DNA of 5,342 nt from Candidatus Competibacteraceae bacterium (GTDB taxonomy: Bacteria; Pseudomonadota; Gammaproteobacteria; Competibacterales; Competibacteraceae): the NCBI GenBank assembly GCA_003527885.1, contig DPWB01000130.1, forward strand, positions 73-5,414, written 5' to 3'. The translations under genes were made by a program, and so were the position numbers. Positions 4,492 to 5,342 of this stretch are shown here, piece after piece; position 1 is the first letter of the stretch, and every line of letters starts with the position of its first letter. Below the pieces are notes generated by a model. That model searched no databases and had not been told where the DNA came from. It saw nothing but the letters and a program-made list of their open reading frames with translations.

Positions 4492-5342
4492 ACATCCTGA
4501 TGCTGTCGGATGTCTATTTCCCCCGTGTGAACGGCGTTTCCACCTCAATGCGGACCTTCCGCTCGGAATTGCAAACGCTGGGGCACGAGGTGACGATCAT
4601 CGCCCCGCATTACCCGCAACCGACTGTCGACGAACCAGGCATCGAACGGATTGCCTCCCGGCGGGTGCTGTTCGACCCCGAAGACCGGATGATGCGGCCG
4701 CGCGTGCTGGCGCGGCGGCTGGCCCTGATCCAGCCCGGTCAATTTGACCTCATTCACGTGCAAACACCCTTTGTCGCGCATTACGCCGGGTTGCGACTGG
4801 CGCAGCGGCTGGGCGTGCCCTGCCTCGAAACCTATCACACCTTTTTCGAGGAGTACCTGTTCCATTATCTGCCGGTGTTGCCGAAAGGCGTGTGGCGGGC
4901 CATCACCCGGCGTTTTGCCCGCCACCAGTGCAATCAGTTGGACGGGTTGGTCGTACCGTCACAGGCCATGCGCGAGATTCTCCTGCGCTACGGCGTAGAC
5001 ACCCGAATGCGGGTGATCCCCACCGGGATGCCGACCGGTTCTTTTCAGGAAGGCGACGGCGCGGCGTTTCGCGCTCGGCACGGCATCCACCCCGACCAGC
5101 CGGTGCTGGTGTTCGTGGGCCGGGTGGCGTTTGAGAAAAATATCGGTTTTCTGCTGCGGGTGGCCGATGAACTGAGGCGGACGACGCATCCCGATATCGT
5201 GCTGATCATCGCCGGTGAAGGCCCGGCGAAAAACCGCTTGCAGCGCTTGGGCGACGCGCTGGGGCTGGCGGCGAATCTACGCTTTGTCGGTTATCTGGCG
5301 CGTGGCTTTGAACTGGGCAGTTGCTATCAGGCTGGCGATGCC
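4488..5342 (+). CDS. GT4 family glycosyltransferase (3' truncated by window end)
   Basis: This is an open reading frame of 285 codons that runs off the right edge. It is a GT-B fold retaining glycosyltransferase, probably using a nucleotide-sugar donor at the cytoplasmic membrane face. The N-terminal acceptor domain shows MNILMLSDVYFPRVNGVSTS with the glycine-containing loop near residues 15-18, DLIHVQTPF (87-95) and the TYHTFFEEY motif (115-123). The linker VPSQAM (156-161) leads to the donor domain, with VFVGRVAFEKNIGFLL (208-223) carrying the phosphate-binding Arg and Lys, and IAGEGP (241-246). The ExxxxxxxE motif expected later is beyond the window. The YHTxFEEY and NGV features resemble GT4 enzymes that glycosylate diacylglycerol or phosphatidylinositol, but capsule or exopolysaccharide transferases share much of this. 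The ATG overlaps the TVP38 stop by four bases (ATGA) and has no good ribosome site of its own, which implies coupling and a shared role. Confidence 0.9.
   Translation, partial: MNILMLSDVYFPRVNGVSTSMRTFRSELQTLGHEVTIIAPHYPQPTVDEPGIERIASRRVLFDPEDRMMRPRVLARRLALIQPGQFDLIHVQTPFVAHYAGLRLAQRLGVPCLETYHTFFEEYLFHYLPVLPKGVWRAITRRFARHQCNQLDGLVVPSQAMREILLRYGVDTRMRVIPTGMPTGSFQEGDGAAFRARHGIHPDQPVLVFVGRVAFEKNIGFLLRVADELRRTTHPDIVLIIAGEGPAKNRLQRLGDALGLAANLRFVGYLARGFELGSCYQAGDA

Overview
The window is ordinary chromosomal-looking DNA from a GC-rich bacterium (about 60% GC by eye). The gene set fits a Gram-negative proteobacterium, possibly an environmental gammaproteobacterium, but nothing here fixes the taxon. 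There are no RNA genes, CRISPR arrays, insertion sequences or phage genes. The first 16 bases are not genomic: they match the Tn5 mosaic end used as a sequencing adapter, so the sequence begins at an untrimmed read end.

Layout. (1) 17-565, plus: the 3' part of a COG4947-like alpha/beta-hydrolase esterase, cut by the left edge. (2) 634-1440, plus: a membrane-anchored 2-oxoglutarate/Fe(II) dioxygenase-like protein, possibly co-transcribed with the esterase. (3) 1441-1547: a convergent gap with a 9-12 bp stem-loop, a possible shared terminator. (4) 1548-3491, minus: a large secreted PhoX/DUF839-type phosphatase with a Sec-like signal peptide instead of the usual Tat signal. (5) 3492-3714: a 223-bp divergent region, AT-rich and dense in inverted repeats. 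It holds a candidate Pho box for the phosphatase, a 19-bp palindrome over its putative -10, and two mutually exclusive hairpins on the other side. (6) 3715-4491, plus: a TVP38/TMEM64 (DedA/VTT superfamily) membrane protein. (7) 4488-5342, plus: a GT4 glycosyltransferase joined to it by an ATGA stop/start overlap and cut by the right edge.

How the genes may work together. The phosphatase would release phosphate outside the cytoplasm. The divergent TVP38-GT4 pair looks like a membrane or glycolipid module. Together with the candidate Pho box, this allows the hypothesis of a phosphate-starvation locus that both scavenges phosphate and remodels membrane lipids. That is inference. The regulatory elements are pattern matches made by eye, and no clearly new system is proven by the sequence alone.
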